Source: Pyrinomonadaceae bacterium (GTDB taxonomy: Bacteria > Acidobacteriota > Blastocatellia > Pyrinomonadales > Pyrinomonadaceae). From it: DNA of 48,934 bases. The notes under the pieces were generated by a model, which was given only the letters and a program-made list of their open reading frames with translations, did not search any database and was not told the origin of the DNA. The DNA is taken from contig JAGOBH010000013.1 of assembly GCA_017983495.1 (NCBI GenBank), forward strand, positions 1 through 48,934, given 5' to 3'. This document shows, piece by piece, positions 34,647 to 43,241 of this stretch (within the stretch, counting starts at the first letter, position 1; each line of letters begins with the position of its first letter). The translations under genes and the position numbers were made by a program.

Positions 34647-36290
34647 ATGAGACAAACAATATCAGCGATGTTCCTATTGGTGCTGGTGATTAGCATCCAG
34701 TCAGTTTTGGTGCAGGCCCAGTCGAGTGAATTTACCTATCAGGGCAAGTTGACGGTCAGCGGTGCGGCGGCGAGCGGGCAATACGATCTGATCTTTCGTT
34801 TGTTCGACGTGGAGGTGGGCGGAACCGAGGTCTCCGCGATACCGTCGACGATCGACAACGTACAAGTAACGGCCGGGATATTTACTGTAGTTCTTGACTT
34901 CGGTCAGGCATTTCCTGTGACCGAGCGCCGGTGGCTGCAGATCGAAGTACGACCGGGAGAAAGCACCGGCGACTATACAAAGCTGAACCCGCGACAGAAG
35001 ATCACGGCCGCACCTCAAGCAATCAGCGCTTTGACAGCGGAGACAGCAAACACGGCAAATACCGCGAATGACGCCAACACCGTCGGAGGTTTCGCCCCTG
35101 AGCAACTGATCAAGGAAGGTGATCTGCGGTTAACAGACGCCCGACAGCCATTGGCTGGAAGCCCGAGCTACGTCCAAATCGGTCCGCCAAACACTCAGAG
35201 TGGTGGTTTTGACATTTCTGGCAACGGTAAGATCGGAAGTTCTCTGACGGTTGTCGGTTCTACGTTTCTAAATTCTAACCTGAGTGTTGGCGGCACGATC
35301 ACAGGGAATGGTTCTGGCTTGACGAACATCAACGGGGCAAACATCGCAAACAACACGATCAACGCTTCGGCTCTGGCACCGAACGCTGTTCCGTCCAACT
35401 ACAATTTGAAACTACTCGGTTCCCTTCGTTGGGATCTGCTCCAGCACGCAACTTTTGCGGTCGGAGATAATCCGGTCGGCATTGCATTTGACGGTGCAAA
35501 CGTATGGGTGGCGAATCGGGACTCTAACAGTTTGCAAAAGCTGCGTGCAAGTGACGGCTTGAATCTTGGGGCGGTGACGGTTGGCAGTGCCCCGATTGCG
35601 GTTACTGTTGACGGCACGAGTGTGTGGGTGGCGAATGACAACAGCAATAATGTGATGAAGCTGAATGCAATTTCCAACAATCTTGAAGGGACGTTTGCCG
35701 TCGGTACTAATCCCCGGGCATTGGCTTTTGACGGAGCAAATATCTGGGTGGCAAATTTTACCAGTAACAATGTGACAAAGCTGCGAGCCAGCGACGGAGC
35801 TCTTCAGGGCACCTTTGCGGTGGGCACTAATCCCCAAGCAATTGCTTTTGACGGCACAAGTATCTGGGTGGTGAACATTGGTAGCAAAAATTTGACAAAG
35901 CTGCGAGCCAGCGACGGAACTCTTGAGGGTACAATTTTGATGCCCAACGCCAGCTACATTCCCCAGGCAGTCGTGTTTGACGGCGCTAACATCTGGGTGA
36001 CGCATGGCGCCGGCGTATTCAAGCTTCGCCAAAGCGATGGCGTTTTTGTCGGCAACTTCGTCGTCTCGAACAACGGTTCAAATAACTCCGGCATGGCTTT
36101 TGACGGAGCAAATATCTGGGTGGCGAATACGCTTACCAATCGTCTGACAAAACTGCATTCAAGCGACGGAGCTTTTCGGGAGTTTACGATTAGCAGCCCT
36201 GGTGTTACCGGAGTTGCGTTTGACGGCGCAAATATCTGGGTGACAAACAGCGCCAGCGACACTGTGACGAGACTGCCGGCTTTTCCTTGA
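34647..36290 (+). CDS. Secreted protein with seven-bladed beta-propeller
   Basis: 547 aa from ATG 34647 (MRQTISAMFLLVLVISIQSV), which begins the signal peptide and follows a GGGGGAG/GGAG region. An earlier ATG at 34602 lies within the promoter motif and is rejected. Residues ~25-130 form a beta domain (EFTYQGKLTVSGAAASGQYD) and ~130-255 a tail-fibre-like low-complexity region (TAETANTANTANDANTVGG, SLTVVGSTFLNSNLSVGG). Then come seven ~40-residue repeats with core AFDGANIWVANxxSNNVTKL, which should close a seven-bladed propeller of the YVTN/NHL kind. A surface binding role is likely. The first gene of the putative sigma regulon on this strand. Confidence 0.88.
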   Translation: MRQTISAMFLLVLVISIQSVLVQAQSSEFTYQGKLTVSGAAASGQYDLIFRLFDVEVGGTEVSAIPSTIDNVQVTAGIFTVVLDFGQAFPVTERRWLQIEVRPGESTGDYTKLNPRQKITAAPQAISALTAETANTANTANDANTVGGFAPEQLIKEGDLRLTDARQPLAGSPSYVQIGPPNTQSGGFDISGNGKIGSSLTVVGSTFLNSNLSVGGTITGNGSGLTNINGANIANNTINASALAPNAVPSNYNLKLLGSLRWDLLQHATFAVGDNPVGIAFDGANVWVANRDSNSLQKLRASDGLNLGAVTVGSAPIAVTVDGTSVWVANDNSNNVMKLNAISNNLEGTFAVGTNPRALAFDGANIWVANFTSNNVTKLRASDGALQGTFAVGTNPQAIAFDGTSIWVVNIGSKNLTKLRASDGTLEGTILMPNASYIPQAVVFDGANIWVTHGAGVFKLRQSDGVFVGNFVVSNNGSNNSGMAFDGANIWVANTLTNRLTKLHSSDGAFREFTISSPGVTGVAFDGANIWVTNSASDTVTRLPAFP

Positions 36291-36325
36291 TGCCGTCAAT
36301 TGGAAAAGGATAGCGCACAAGTTTT

Positions 36326-36362
36326 CGAGCCGGATCTATTAGTTGGTTCGGGCATCGTTGTA
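36326..36362 (+). promoter_or_regulatory. ECF-type promoter motif, copy 5 (degenerate)
   Basis: CGAGCCG (36326-36332), 14 bp, then TTCGGGCATCGTTGTA (36347-36362). The -35-like half and TTCG are kept while the rest diverges, but the 21-bp spacing is exact and the second half begins 54 bp before ATG 36401, as in the good copies. Confidence 0.45.
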
Positions 36363-36400
36363 AGAAAGGAGCTTGCTGAGATCATTAGGAGACGAAAGAA

Positions 36401-36541
36401 ATGAAAAGGTATATCTGGTTGCAAGTTCCGTCGAGCTTATCTATCTCGGGGGCGGTCAGTTTTACATATTATGTTCAGCGGGAGAAATTGGGTCGTTGTA
36501 GGTTTTTGACGCTAAAAGCAGATCGGAGGATCGAAAGATGA
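36401..36541 (+). CDS. 46-aa ORF translationally coupled to the next gene
   Basis: ATG 36401 is preceded by AGGAGACGAAAGAA. The frame codes for 46 residues (MKRYIWLQVPSSLSISG at the start, basic at the end) and stops with a TGA that overlaps the next ATG as ATGA. The distance from the degenerate promoter motif (54 bp) matches that of the other regulon genes. The peptide has no recognised homologue. It may be a small basic protein or only a leader that couples translation. Confidence 0.45.
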   Translation: MKRYIWLQVPSSLSISGAVSFTYYVQREKLGRCRFLTLKADRRIER

Positions 36542-37059
36542 AAAGCAAATATTTTGCGGCAGTGTGTATTGTGGCGATTATCGGTGCTTCGGCGGCCGTC
36601 CGCTCTCAGATCGCGTCGGGTAACGGTTACGCGTTAGAAAAGGCGGTTGTCGCGAGTGGCGGCGGAGTGAGTTCGAATGGCGGTTTTACGATCGAGGGAA
36701 CCGCCGGGCAATCGGTTACCCGGCAGAGTTCCGGTACTGGGTTTATCCTGGACCACGGTTTTTGGCAGTTCGATCTCGCACCGACGGCGGCGATGGTCTC
36801 GATCTCGGGCCGCGTCCGCACGGTTGACGGAGCAGGCCTGCGTAACGCCGTCGTCGCACTGACGGACGGCTCGGGCGTGACACGCATCGCTCGCACGAGT
36901 TCGTTTGGCTACTATCGTTTCGACGACGTCGAGGCCGGACAGACTGTGATCCTGAACGTCAGATCAAAACTCTTTCAGTTTGCACCGCGGGTGGTTTCCG
37001 TTACCGACAATGTTACGGAATTGGATCTTTTGCCGGTCGGAGACAATTTGCGCAGATAG
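36538..37059 (+). CDS. Secreted protein with carboxypeptidase-regulatory-like domain
   Basis: 173 aa. Signal peptide 1-23 (MKSKYFAAVCIVAIIGASAA). Residues ~27-82 form a short repeat-like region (GGGVSSNGGFTIEGTAGQSV) common in secreted proteins of this lineage. Residues ~88-170 are a carboxypeptidase-regulatory-like beta sandwich (VSISGRVRTVDGAGLRNAVV, GYYRFDDVEAGQTVILNV). CGGAGG lies eight bases before the ATG. It is a probable surface protein and is directly coupled to the 46-aa ORF. Confidence 0.82.
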   Translation: MKSKYFAAVCIVAIIGASAAVRSQIASGNGYALEKAVVASGGGVSSNGGFTIEGTAGQSVTRQSSGTGFILDHGFWQFDLAPTAAMVSISGRVRTVDGAGLRNAVVALTDGSGVTRIARTSSFGYYRFDDVEAGQTVILNVRSKLFQFAPRVVSVTDNVTELDLLPVGDNLRR

Positions 37060-37062
37060 GTT

Positions 37063-37099
37063 TGAGCCAAAAACCTAAAAATTTTCGCGTAGTGTGTTG
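37063..37099 (+). promoter_or_regulatory. ECF-type promoter motif, copy 2
   Basis: TGAGCCA (37063-37069), 14 bp, then TTCGCGTAGTGTGTTG (37084-37099). The second half begins 54 bp before ATG 37138. It starts a few bases after the stop of the preceding gene, so the downstream gene has its own promoter. Confidence 0.78.
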
Positions 37100-37137
37100 G
37101 TCGAAAATTCCTCGAAGTTATAAAGGAGAAAACCAAA

Positions 37138-37407
37138 ATGAAGAAATTAACGATGATCGCAATATTGTTGGTGATCGCTGCTCAGGTCGCCTTTGCTCAA
37201 AACCGTGAGGACGCAAAGCAGGCAAGAGAAGAGATCCAAAAGGAAATGGCCGCCGCCCGAAAGGAGAGCCAGGCGCCGGTCAATGCACTATTGTCTGCGG
37301 CTGACGTGGGCGAACCTGATTCGTTCGGAAAGAACGTCAAATTTCTGGGAACGGCAAGAACGGGTGTCGTATATGCCTATTTGAGCTGTGACCCCGCGGT
37401 TTGTTAG
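37138..37407 (+). CDS. Secreted protein, N-terminal part before a frameshift
   Basis: 89 aa. Signal peptide MKKLTMIAILLVIAAQVAFA, then a charged helix (REDAKQAREEIQKEMAAARK) and the start of a beta domain (SFGKNVKFLGTARTGVVYAY) that ends abruptly at TAG 37405. AAAGGAG precedes the ATG. The frame at 37401-37955 continues with a similar style and has no signal peptide or start of its own. One extra T in the GTTTG run at about 37400 would join the two into one ~270-residue secreted protein. A real frameshift mutation or an assembly error both fit. Confidence 0.7.
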   Translation: MKKLTMIAILLVIAAQVAFAQNREDAKQAREEIQKEMAAARKESQAPVNALLSAADVGEPDSFGKNVKFLGTARTGVVYAYLSCDPAVC

Positions 37408-37955
37408 CAGATCTTGGTGTGACGCTAGGCTCGGATGATCGGTGTTTTGTCCATACTATCGGCGGGCCGATCACATCCGGCACCTACACTGATCTTGGAA
37501 GGATCACAATACCCGGCAGGTCGGCCGACAATGTGGTCTATTTCGTGTTGAACCGAACTATCAACAGCAATTTTGAGAATCCGTTCGTGAATGAGATCCC
37601 GGCGTATTTCTCTTTTTCGCCGAGATTGACGATCGAAAGTGATGCTCTTAATGACCCGGCGGCTGTGGATGAAAATGGAAATCCGCTAAACGGTGTTCTG
37701 ACTGTTTCCGCCTTCGGTGCCCATATCTTCAACCGATCGCTCGGGGCGGGAGCATTCGAAGCGTCCTTTGACCACAGCAGCGCAGCCGCATCGACGGGAT
37801 TTGCCCGCACGTATTTTGCCGCTTTAGGACTGCCGCCTCATGTCATTAACCAGCTTTATAGGAGGCCGATGACGATCAAACTTGGAATGCGTGTGGCGGT
37901 TCGCGGTGTCTCGTTTGGCCAGTACCTGTATTCGATGCGGTTTACCGGTAACTAG
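37401..37955 (+). CDS. Secreted protein, C-terminal part after a frameshift
   Basis: 184 codons open from TTG 37401, overlapping the stop of the previous frame by 7 bp. No ribosome binding site precedes TTG, so it is unlikely to be translated on its own. The content is beta-rich (CFVHTIGGPITSGTYTDLGR, NVVYFVLNRTINSNFENPFV), with no known family. It is best read as the remainder of the gene that starts at 37138. A terminator follows at 37980-38027. Confidence 0.6.
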   Translation: MLADLGVTLGSDDRCFVHTIGGPITSGTYTDLGRITIPGRSADNVVYFVLNRTINSNFENPFVNEIPAYFSFSPRLTIESDALNDPAAVDENGNPLNGVLTVSAFGAHIFNRSLGAGAFEASFDHSSAAASTGFARTYFAALGLPPHVINQLYRRPMTIKLGMRVAVRGVSFGQYLYSMRFTGN

Positions 37956-37979
37956 ATGGGTTCATTATCACTGCAGTCA

Positions 37980-38027
37980 TGCCTCCGCTGGATCCGCGTC
38001 ACTTTCCATCGGAGGTATCTTTTTTTG
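37980..38027 (+). terminator. Rho-independent terminator
   Basis: Stem CCTCCG (37982-37987) / CGGAGG (38010-38015), loop 22 nt, followed four bases later by a run of seven T (38020-38026). It closes the transcript of the frameshifted secreted gene just before the next promoter motif. Confidence 0.6.
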
Positions 38028-38035
38028 AAAAAGAC

Positions 38036-38072
38036 TGAGCCATTTCACGCAAAAATTTCGCGTAGTGTGTCA
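38036..38072 (+). promoter_or_regulatory. ECF-type promoter motif, copy 3
   Basis: TGAGCCA (38036-38042), 14 bp, then TTCGCGTAGTGTGTCA (38057-38072). The second half begins 51 bp before ATG 38108. It follows a terminator, so it should be the sole promoter of the next gene. Confidence 0.78.
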
Positions 38073-38107
38073 GAGATCAATTGGAAGTTTCCATAGGAGT
38101 GCAATCA

Positions 38108-41100
38108 ATGTTTATAAGAAAATACGCTGCCGCAATTTTGACCGTGGTTTTCGCCTCAATGGCATTAGGCTTGTCGATCTTTGGACAGTCGGCGAACGAC
38201 GGATTTGATCCAGATGCAAATGCCCAGATTCAGAAGGTCGTCGCTCGCTCGAACGGAAGGATATTGATCGGCGGCGGATTTACGACTATCGGGGGAGCGG
38301 CAGCGAACCGGCTGGCCCAACTGAACCTCGATGGGTCGCGGGACACGTTCTTCAACGCCGACGTAAACGGTAACGTCAATGCGATCGTGCCGCTGCCCGG
38401 TGGGAAGATCCTCATCGGCGGTGCATTTTCGACCGTCGGTGGTGTACAACATGACAACGTCGCCCGTCTCAATATAGACGGCTCGCCCGACGCCCTTTTC
38501 ACAGCGCCGAATTCGGCGGTGCGAACCATCGTAGTGCAACCGGATGGGAAGTTCGTCATGGCCGGGCTATTCACAATGGTAGGCAGTGTTCCGCGTAACC
38601 GTATCTCGCGGCACAATTCAGACGGGACAGTCGACACGACTTTTGACCCTAACGTCAATGACGTCGTCGAATCGATGGTCCTACAGCCGGACGGAAAGAT
38701 CGTGATCGCCGGCTTTTTTACGACTGTCGGCGGAGTTGGCCGTAACCGGATCGCCCGTCTCAATGCCAACGGTTCGCTCGATACGACCTTTGCCGCAAAC
38801 GTAAACTTCACGGTGCGCGCCGTCGAATTGCAAGCAGACGGCAAAGTGCTTGTCGGCGGACAGTTCGGCACGGTCAATGGCGTCGTCAGAAACCGGATTG
38901 CCCGACTCAATGCGGATGGCACACTCGATACGTCATTCAATCCGGACGTCAACAGCACCGTGTGGGGTCTTGCAACGCAATCGGACGGCAAGATCCTGGT
39001 TGGCGGTTCGTTCACGACGGTTGGCGGTGCCGCACGCGGTTATCTCGCACGTCTAAATATTGACGGCACTTTGGACACGGGCTACAACCCCGCACCAAAC
39101 ACTGAGGTGTATTCGGTAACCGCCCAATCGGACGGAAAGACAGTTTTCGGCGGCTTCTTTCTCTCAGTCGCCGGAATTGCAAGGAATCGTATCGCCCGGG
39201 TCTATCAGGACGGCTCACTAGAAACAAACTTCAATCCCGACACCGGCACTACCGGAAGCGTTTCGTCAATGATCTCGCTGCCTGACGGAAAGATCTATAT
39301 CAGCGGCTTTTTTACTTCTGTCGGCGGAGTTGCCCGCGGGCGGCTCGCGCGACTTAATCCCAACGGAAGCCTTGATACCACCTTTCCCGATCCCGGAGCA
39401 AACAACCTGGTGCTGGCGACGGCCCTCCAAGCCGACGGCAAGATCGTCGTCGGCGGGTTCTTTGATTCGATCGTGCTGACAGGGATTGGAAAACTAGCCC
39501 GATTGAACCCAAACGGAACACGCGACACCACATTTAATCCATTGGTTAATGGAAATGTGTATGCGATCTCGGTGCAAGATAACGGCAAGATCATAATCGG
39601 CGGTCTTCTCAATCAAATCAATGGAACGAACGTCGGCAATATCGCCCGGTTGAATGCAGATGGTACGCTCGACACGTCCTTCAATTTTACGGTGAACGGC
39701 ACGATCGATCAGATAGTCACCCAGCGGGACGGAAATATACTGATAGCTGGAACTTTTACAACGGTCAACGGGGTAAACCGCCCTATGCTAGCCCGTTTGA
39801 ATGTGGCCGGTTTATCGCTGGACGCCTCCTTTAACCCGACATTTTCGCATACCCTGCCCGCGACTCCGGCCGTGCGTAAGATACTGCTTTTACAGAGTGG
39901 AAAGATCCTGGTCGGGGGCAATTTTGACAGTGTCAGCGGCACCCCCAGGCAAAACATCGTCCTCCTTAGCAGCAATGGTTCAGTCGATCTTCCATTCGCA
40001 GTAACCGCCAATTTTCAGGCAACGGCGTTTGCCCAGGAAGCAAACGGAAGGATAATTATCGGCGGTCAATTTACGCTATTTAACGGAAACTCGTGGCAGG
40101 GCCTCGTAAGGGTCACCCAAACCGGCACGCAGGATACTACTTTTAATCCGGGCGTAAACAACGTGCCGACGGTGATCCTCGTGCAGAAAGATGGAAAAAC
40201 ATTATTGGGCGGGGCGTTTACGACTGCCGGAGGCGTTCCCCGAAACGGGATGGCCAAACTCGCCACGCGCGATTTGGCGGCTTATGACATCACCCGCTCT
40301 AGCAGCGAGATCGTCTGGTCCGGTATCTTCAACGCTCCTAAGGTGAATCGCTTGATCATCGAAGGTTCGAGCGACGGAGTGAATTACACTCCCCTGGGTG
40401 AAGCGGCCCCGGATCCCGGTGGAGTGATTTGGCGATTAGGCGGAGCGTCATTCGCCGGTGGTTATATACGGGCACGAGGGCTCCATCCCGATGCTTCGAA
40501 TCGGCAATCGTCGATCGAATTTGTCAAATACTTCCCGATTACAAAAAGATCGCCGTTCGATTTTGATGGCGACGGCAAGACGGACATTTCGATCTTCCGG
40601 CCCGGCCCGGGTGAGTGGTGGTACCGGCGTAGTTCGGACGGATTGACGCCGGCGGCCCAGTTCGGTACGTCGTCGGACGTGATAGCCCCAGGGGATTTCA
40701 CCGGTGACGGGAAGACGGATCTTGTGTTTTGGCAGCCCTCGACGGGTAAATGGTACGTGTTGCGTAGTCAAGATTCGACGTACTACGCATTCCCGTTCGG
40801 TGCTAACCCGGATGTGCCGGTTCCAGCGGATTATGACGGCGACGGCACGAGCGACGCTGCGGTCTTCCGGCCGTCGACCCTGACTTGGTACATCAATAAA
40901 TCGGGCGGCGGGACGGATATTGTCGGATTTGGTGCGGCGGGTGATAAACCGGTGCCGGCTGATTACGACGGTGACGGCAAGGCAGATATTGCTGTCTTCA
41001 GGCCGAACGGATCGGGTGGTGCGGAATGGTGGGTGAGACGCAGTACCAACGGACAGGTCTTTGCAACACAGTTTGGCTTGTCGACCGACCTGACGGTTCC

Positions 41101-41386
41101 CGGCGATTATACCGGTGACGGCAAGGCAGACGTCGCATATTTCCGGCCGTCGGACGGCAAATGGTACATTCTCAGAAGCGAAGACAACAGCTTTTACGCC
41201 TTCCCGTTTGGGACAAATGGCGATCTGCCGGTTCCCGGAGACTATGACGGTGATGGTAAAACTGACGCGGGTGTTTTCCGCCCGTCAAATTCGACATGGT
41301 ATGTAAACCGGTCGACGGCCGGCGTGCTTATCCAGCAATTTGGCCAGGCAGGCGACCGGCCGGTGCCAAACGCATTTGTTCGCTGA
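38108..41386 (+). CDS. Large secreted delta-60 repeat / FG-GAP-like protein
   Basis: 1092 aa from ATG 38108, with GGAG eight bases upstream. A TTG start at 38081 would fall in the promoter leader and is rejected. A signal peptide (MFIRKYAAAILTVVFASMAL) precedes fourteen delta-60 repeats of ~42 residues (core QPDGKIVIAGFFTTVGG, RNRIARLNxDGSLDTTFNP), probably two beta-propellers. A linker with a discoidin-like stretch (~720-805) follows. The C-terminal ~280 residues carry six FG-GAP/VCBS-like repeats with the calcium-binding pattern DYDGDGKTDxxVFRPS. Surface adhesion or carbohydrate/protein binding is likely. No C-terminal sorting signal is evident. The gene at 41416 is probably in the same transcript. 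Confidence 0.92.
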   Translation: MFIRKYAAAILTVVFASMALGLSIFGQSANDGFDPDANAQIQKVVARSNGRILIGGGFTTIGGAAANRLAQLNLDGSRDTFFNADVNGNVNAIVPLPGGKILIGGAFSTVGGVQHDNVARLNIDGSPDALFTAPNSAVRTIVVQPDGKFVMAGLFTMVGSVPRNRISRHNSDGTVDTTFDPNVNDVVESMVLQPDGKIVIAGFFTTVGGVGRNRIARLNANGSLDTTFAANVNFTVRAVELQADGKVLVGGQFGTVNGVVRNRIARLNADGTLDTSFNPDVNSTVWGLATQSDGKILVGGSFTTVGGAARGYLARLNIDGTLDTGYNPAPNTEVYSVTAQSDGKTVFGGFFLSVAGIARNRIARVYQDGSLETNFNPDTGTTGSVSSMISLPDGKIYISGFFTSVGGVARGRLARLNPNGSLDTTFPDPGANNLVLATALQADGKIVVGGFFDSIVLTGIGKLARLNPNGTRDTTFNPLVNGNVYAISVQDNGKIIIGGLLNQINGTNVGNIARLNADGTLDTSFNFTVNGTIDQIVTQRDGNILIAGTFTTVNGVNRPMLARLNVAGLSLDASFNPTFSHTLPATPAVRKILLLQSGKILVGGNFDSVSGTPRQNIVLLSSNGSVDLPFAVTANFQATAFAQEANGRIIIGGQFTLFNGNSWQGLVRVTQTGTQDTTFNPGVNNVPTVILVQKDGKTLLGGAFTTAGGVPRNGMAKLATRDLAAYDITRSSSEIVWSGIFNAPKVNRLIIEGSSDGVNYTPLGEAAPDPGGVIWRLGGASFAGGYIRARGLHPDASNRQSSIEFVKYFPITKRSPFDFDGDGKTDISIFRPGPGEWWYRRSSDGLTPAAQFGTSSDVIAPGDFTGDGKTDLVFWQPSTGKWYVLRSQDSTYYAFPFGANPDVPVPADYDGDGTSDAAVFRPSTLTWYINKSGGGTDIVGFGAAGDKPVPADYDGDGKADIAVFRPNGSGGAEWWVRRSTNGQVFATQFGLSTDLTVPGDYTGDGKADVAYFRPSDGKWYILRSEDNSFYAFPFGTNGDLPVPGDYDGDGKTDAGVFRPSNSTWYVNRSTAGVLIQQFGQAGDRPVPNAFVR

Positions 41387-41415
41387 GTTTCTAGACAATC
41401 AATGAGGGACCGAAT

Positions 41416-42246
41416 ATGAGAAAGTTCTTATTTTTGATCATGGTGGCTGCTGCGGCAGCCGCCACTCTGAATGCACAGACGTGGAACTCCAACGCCGGTG
41501 GTTACAATACCGGCTACGGAACGGTCTATGGTTCATTTGGTCTCGCGATGGCGACGCAGAACATCTACAACACGATGCAGATGCAAATGCAGCGAACCAT
41601 GGCCCGCAACGCGATGATCAAGAAGTGGGGCTTGGCGGCCGTAGAAAAGGCCGAACGCGAAGCCAAGTCCGGGTCCGGCAGCCGCAGCACAAGTACGGCT
41701 GCGCCGAAAGTCGACGTTCCGCCGCCGCCCGTTGTCCGAAACTATGGCCTGTTTCGCCCTGACGCGACGGTCGATACCGCCAAGGCGGTCGCGGACGCTA
41801 TGGGCGAGACGCCCGAGGAAAAGGCTCTGGTCCGCAAGATCTACGCGGGCACTAAGTCCGCATATGAAAAGGAAGCCGCTGCCAAAGGATGGGGAAATAA
41901 TATTGCCGGCTCGCTAACATTTTTCACGATCACGGCAATGACCGTTTATAACGATGCCGACGAGCCAAGTGATGATGCGGTCGCCGCTTATTACGCAGTC
42001 GTCAATCGCACGCTGGACGAAATGCCTGAATTTGCTAAGGTAACTAACAAAGAGAAGCAGGCGTTTCACAATACAATGATCGCGTTTGGCGGACTGCTGC
42101 TGGCGGGTTACATCGAAGGCAAACAGGGCAATAGCCCGGAGACCGTCAAGATGTACAGCCAGCTTGCCGGAATGCTGATAAAGATGGTTCTGAAAATGGA
42201 GCCGGATCAGCTAAAGATCAAGAACGGAATGATCGTGGTCGAATAG
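41416..42246 (+). CDS. Secreted Ala-rich protein of unknown function
   Basis: 276 aa. Signal peptide MRKFLFLIMVAAAAAATLNA, then a Gly/Tyr/Asn-rich stretch, a Met/Gln-rich helix (NIYNTMQMQMQRTMARNAMI), a Ser/Pro linker and a helical domain (~115-276, EEKALVRKIYAGTKSAYEKE). It resembles secreted hypotheticals of this lineage, possibly the DUF6683 group, but I am not certain. It lies 29 bp after the FG-GAP gene with TGAGGGA before the ATG, so it is likely part of the same sigma-dependent transcript. Its stop is next to that of an opposing gene. Confidence 0.75.
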   Translation: MRKFLFLIMVAAAAAATLNAQTWNSNAGGYNTGYGTVYGSFGLAMATQNIYNTMQMQMQRTMARNAMIKKWGLAAVEKAEREAKSGSGSRSTSTAAPKVDVPPPPVVRNYGLFRPDATVDTAKAVADAMGETPEEKALVRKIYAGTKSAYEKEAAAKGWGNNIAGSLTFFTITAMTVYNDADEPSDDAVAAYYAVVNRTLDEMPEFAKVTNKEKQAFHNTMIAFGGLLLAGYIEGKQGNSPETVKMYSQLAGMLIKMVLKMEPDQLKIKNGMIVVE

Positions 42247-42247
42247 G

Positions 42248-42865
42248 TCAGCCCGAGTTCGAATCGTTTTCGGCGTCGAACAGGTCGAGGACATCGCGGG
42301 CTTCTTCTGAGTCGAATTCAAAAGCCTTAAGCTCAAGTGCACTAGCGGCAATGCCAGCGTAGAGCGGGTCGTCGAGCATCGGCGTCAAGGACTGAACGGG
42401 CATCATCGCTAGCGTCTCGTAGGCGATAGCACGGATCTGAGGCACGGTCGTCTGGCGAATTATCTCGCTTATCTCACTTACAGAAAATCGTTCGGCCAGG
42501 CGGTCGGCGAGCTTGTCGAGATGATCGTAATCATTCTCCTTCAGGGCTCGCTCGGCAAGCTGTATAAATACCTCAGCCGACGCCGTCTGATCTTCAAGCA
42601 CGCGAACACATGTGTCGGCAAGCTGTTCGATCTCGGTCAGCTTTGCGGCGTCCTTGCGAACCTCGACAACGGTCGATTCTTCGTCAAGAGCGGTAAGCAG
42701 ACGGCTAACCTCCCAATCAGCGTGGGCATCGTAATACTTTCTGGCTATTTGTGGGGCCGGGGCGGAACCGGTAGATTGCATTGCTCCGACGAGCATCTTT
42801 TTGGTGATGGGTCGTAAGCCTTCCCATACACTTGCAACCCTGCCGCCGAAATCTTTGATCATCAT
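42248..42865 (-). CDS. Hypothetical helical protein
   Basis: 205 aa, acidic and almost entirely alpha-helical by composition, with Leu/Ala/Glu-rich segments (VEVRKDAAKLTEIEQLADTC, ERALKENDYDHLDKLADRLA) that suggest a HEAT- or ARM-like solenoid. No signal, no membrane segment and no family recognised. It is last in a minus-strand run of three genes behind the lipoprotein gene, 37 bp after the 112-aa gene. Cytoplasmic. Two adjacent ATG codons at 42865 and 42862 are both possible starts. Confidence 0.65.
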   Translation of the reverse strand: MMIKDFGGRVASVWEGLRPITKKMLVGAMQSTGSAPAPQIARKYYDAHADWEVSRLLTALDEESTVVEVRKDAAKLTEIEQLADTCVRVLEDQTASAEVFIQLAERALKENDYDHLDKLADRLAERFSVSEISEIIRQTTVPQIRAIAYETLAMMPVQSLTPMLDDPLYAGIAASALELKAFEFDSEEARDVLDLFDAENDSNSG

Positions 42866-42902
42866 GTCAATCTCTCAAGTTTGCAGTGACTGGCTTAGGT
42901 TG

Positions 42903-43241
42903 TCAAGCTGATCTTTTCGCGGAAACTGCGCTGACGAGACGTTCGCCGACGTCCGTAAGCGAGTTTTCGAAATCGGGACTGCTTTCGTCAAGATGTTCGA
43001 CCAATGCGTAGGGCGTATCGCCGAGATTTCTGATCTCCCATGCGATCGGCCCATCTGCCGGCGGCCGCGAGAACCACGCCGCGTCAAACGGTGAATCGAT
43101 CACCGCGGCATCGCCAAAAAGCGATGCGGCTTCACTCCCGACGGCCGCTCGCGATCCGGCAGAAAGCAAAACACGGCGTAATACCCAGCCGTGTTTTGCG
43201 TAAAGATCGATAATGTCGCGGACCACCGCCGGACGGATCAT
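42903..43241 (-). CDS. Hypothetical protein coupled to the lipoprotein gene
   Basis: 112 aa. Its ATG overlaps the stop of the upstream lipoprotein gene as ATGA, so translation is coupled. The N-terminal half (VVRDIIDLYAKHGWVLRRVL) looks like a short helical domain, and the C-terminal half is mixed (FDAAWFSRPPADGPIAWEIR). No family is recognised. Codon use matches the neighbours. Confidence 0.65.
   Translation of the reverse strand: MIRPAVVRDIIDLYAKHGWVLRRVLLSAGSRAAVGSEAASLFGDAAVIDSPFDAAWFSRPPADGPIAWEIRNLGDTPYALVEHLDESSPDFENSLTDVGERLVSAVSAKRSA

Noticed and set aside
37390..37407. Programmed -1 frameshift joining the two secreted-protein frames
   Set aside because: There is no X-XXY-YYZ slippery heptamer and no clear downstream pseudoknot. 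A simple indel in the T run explains the break better.
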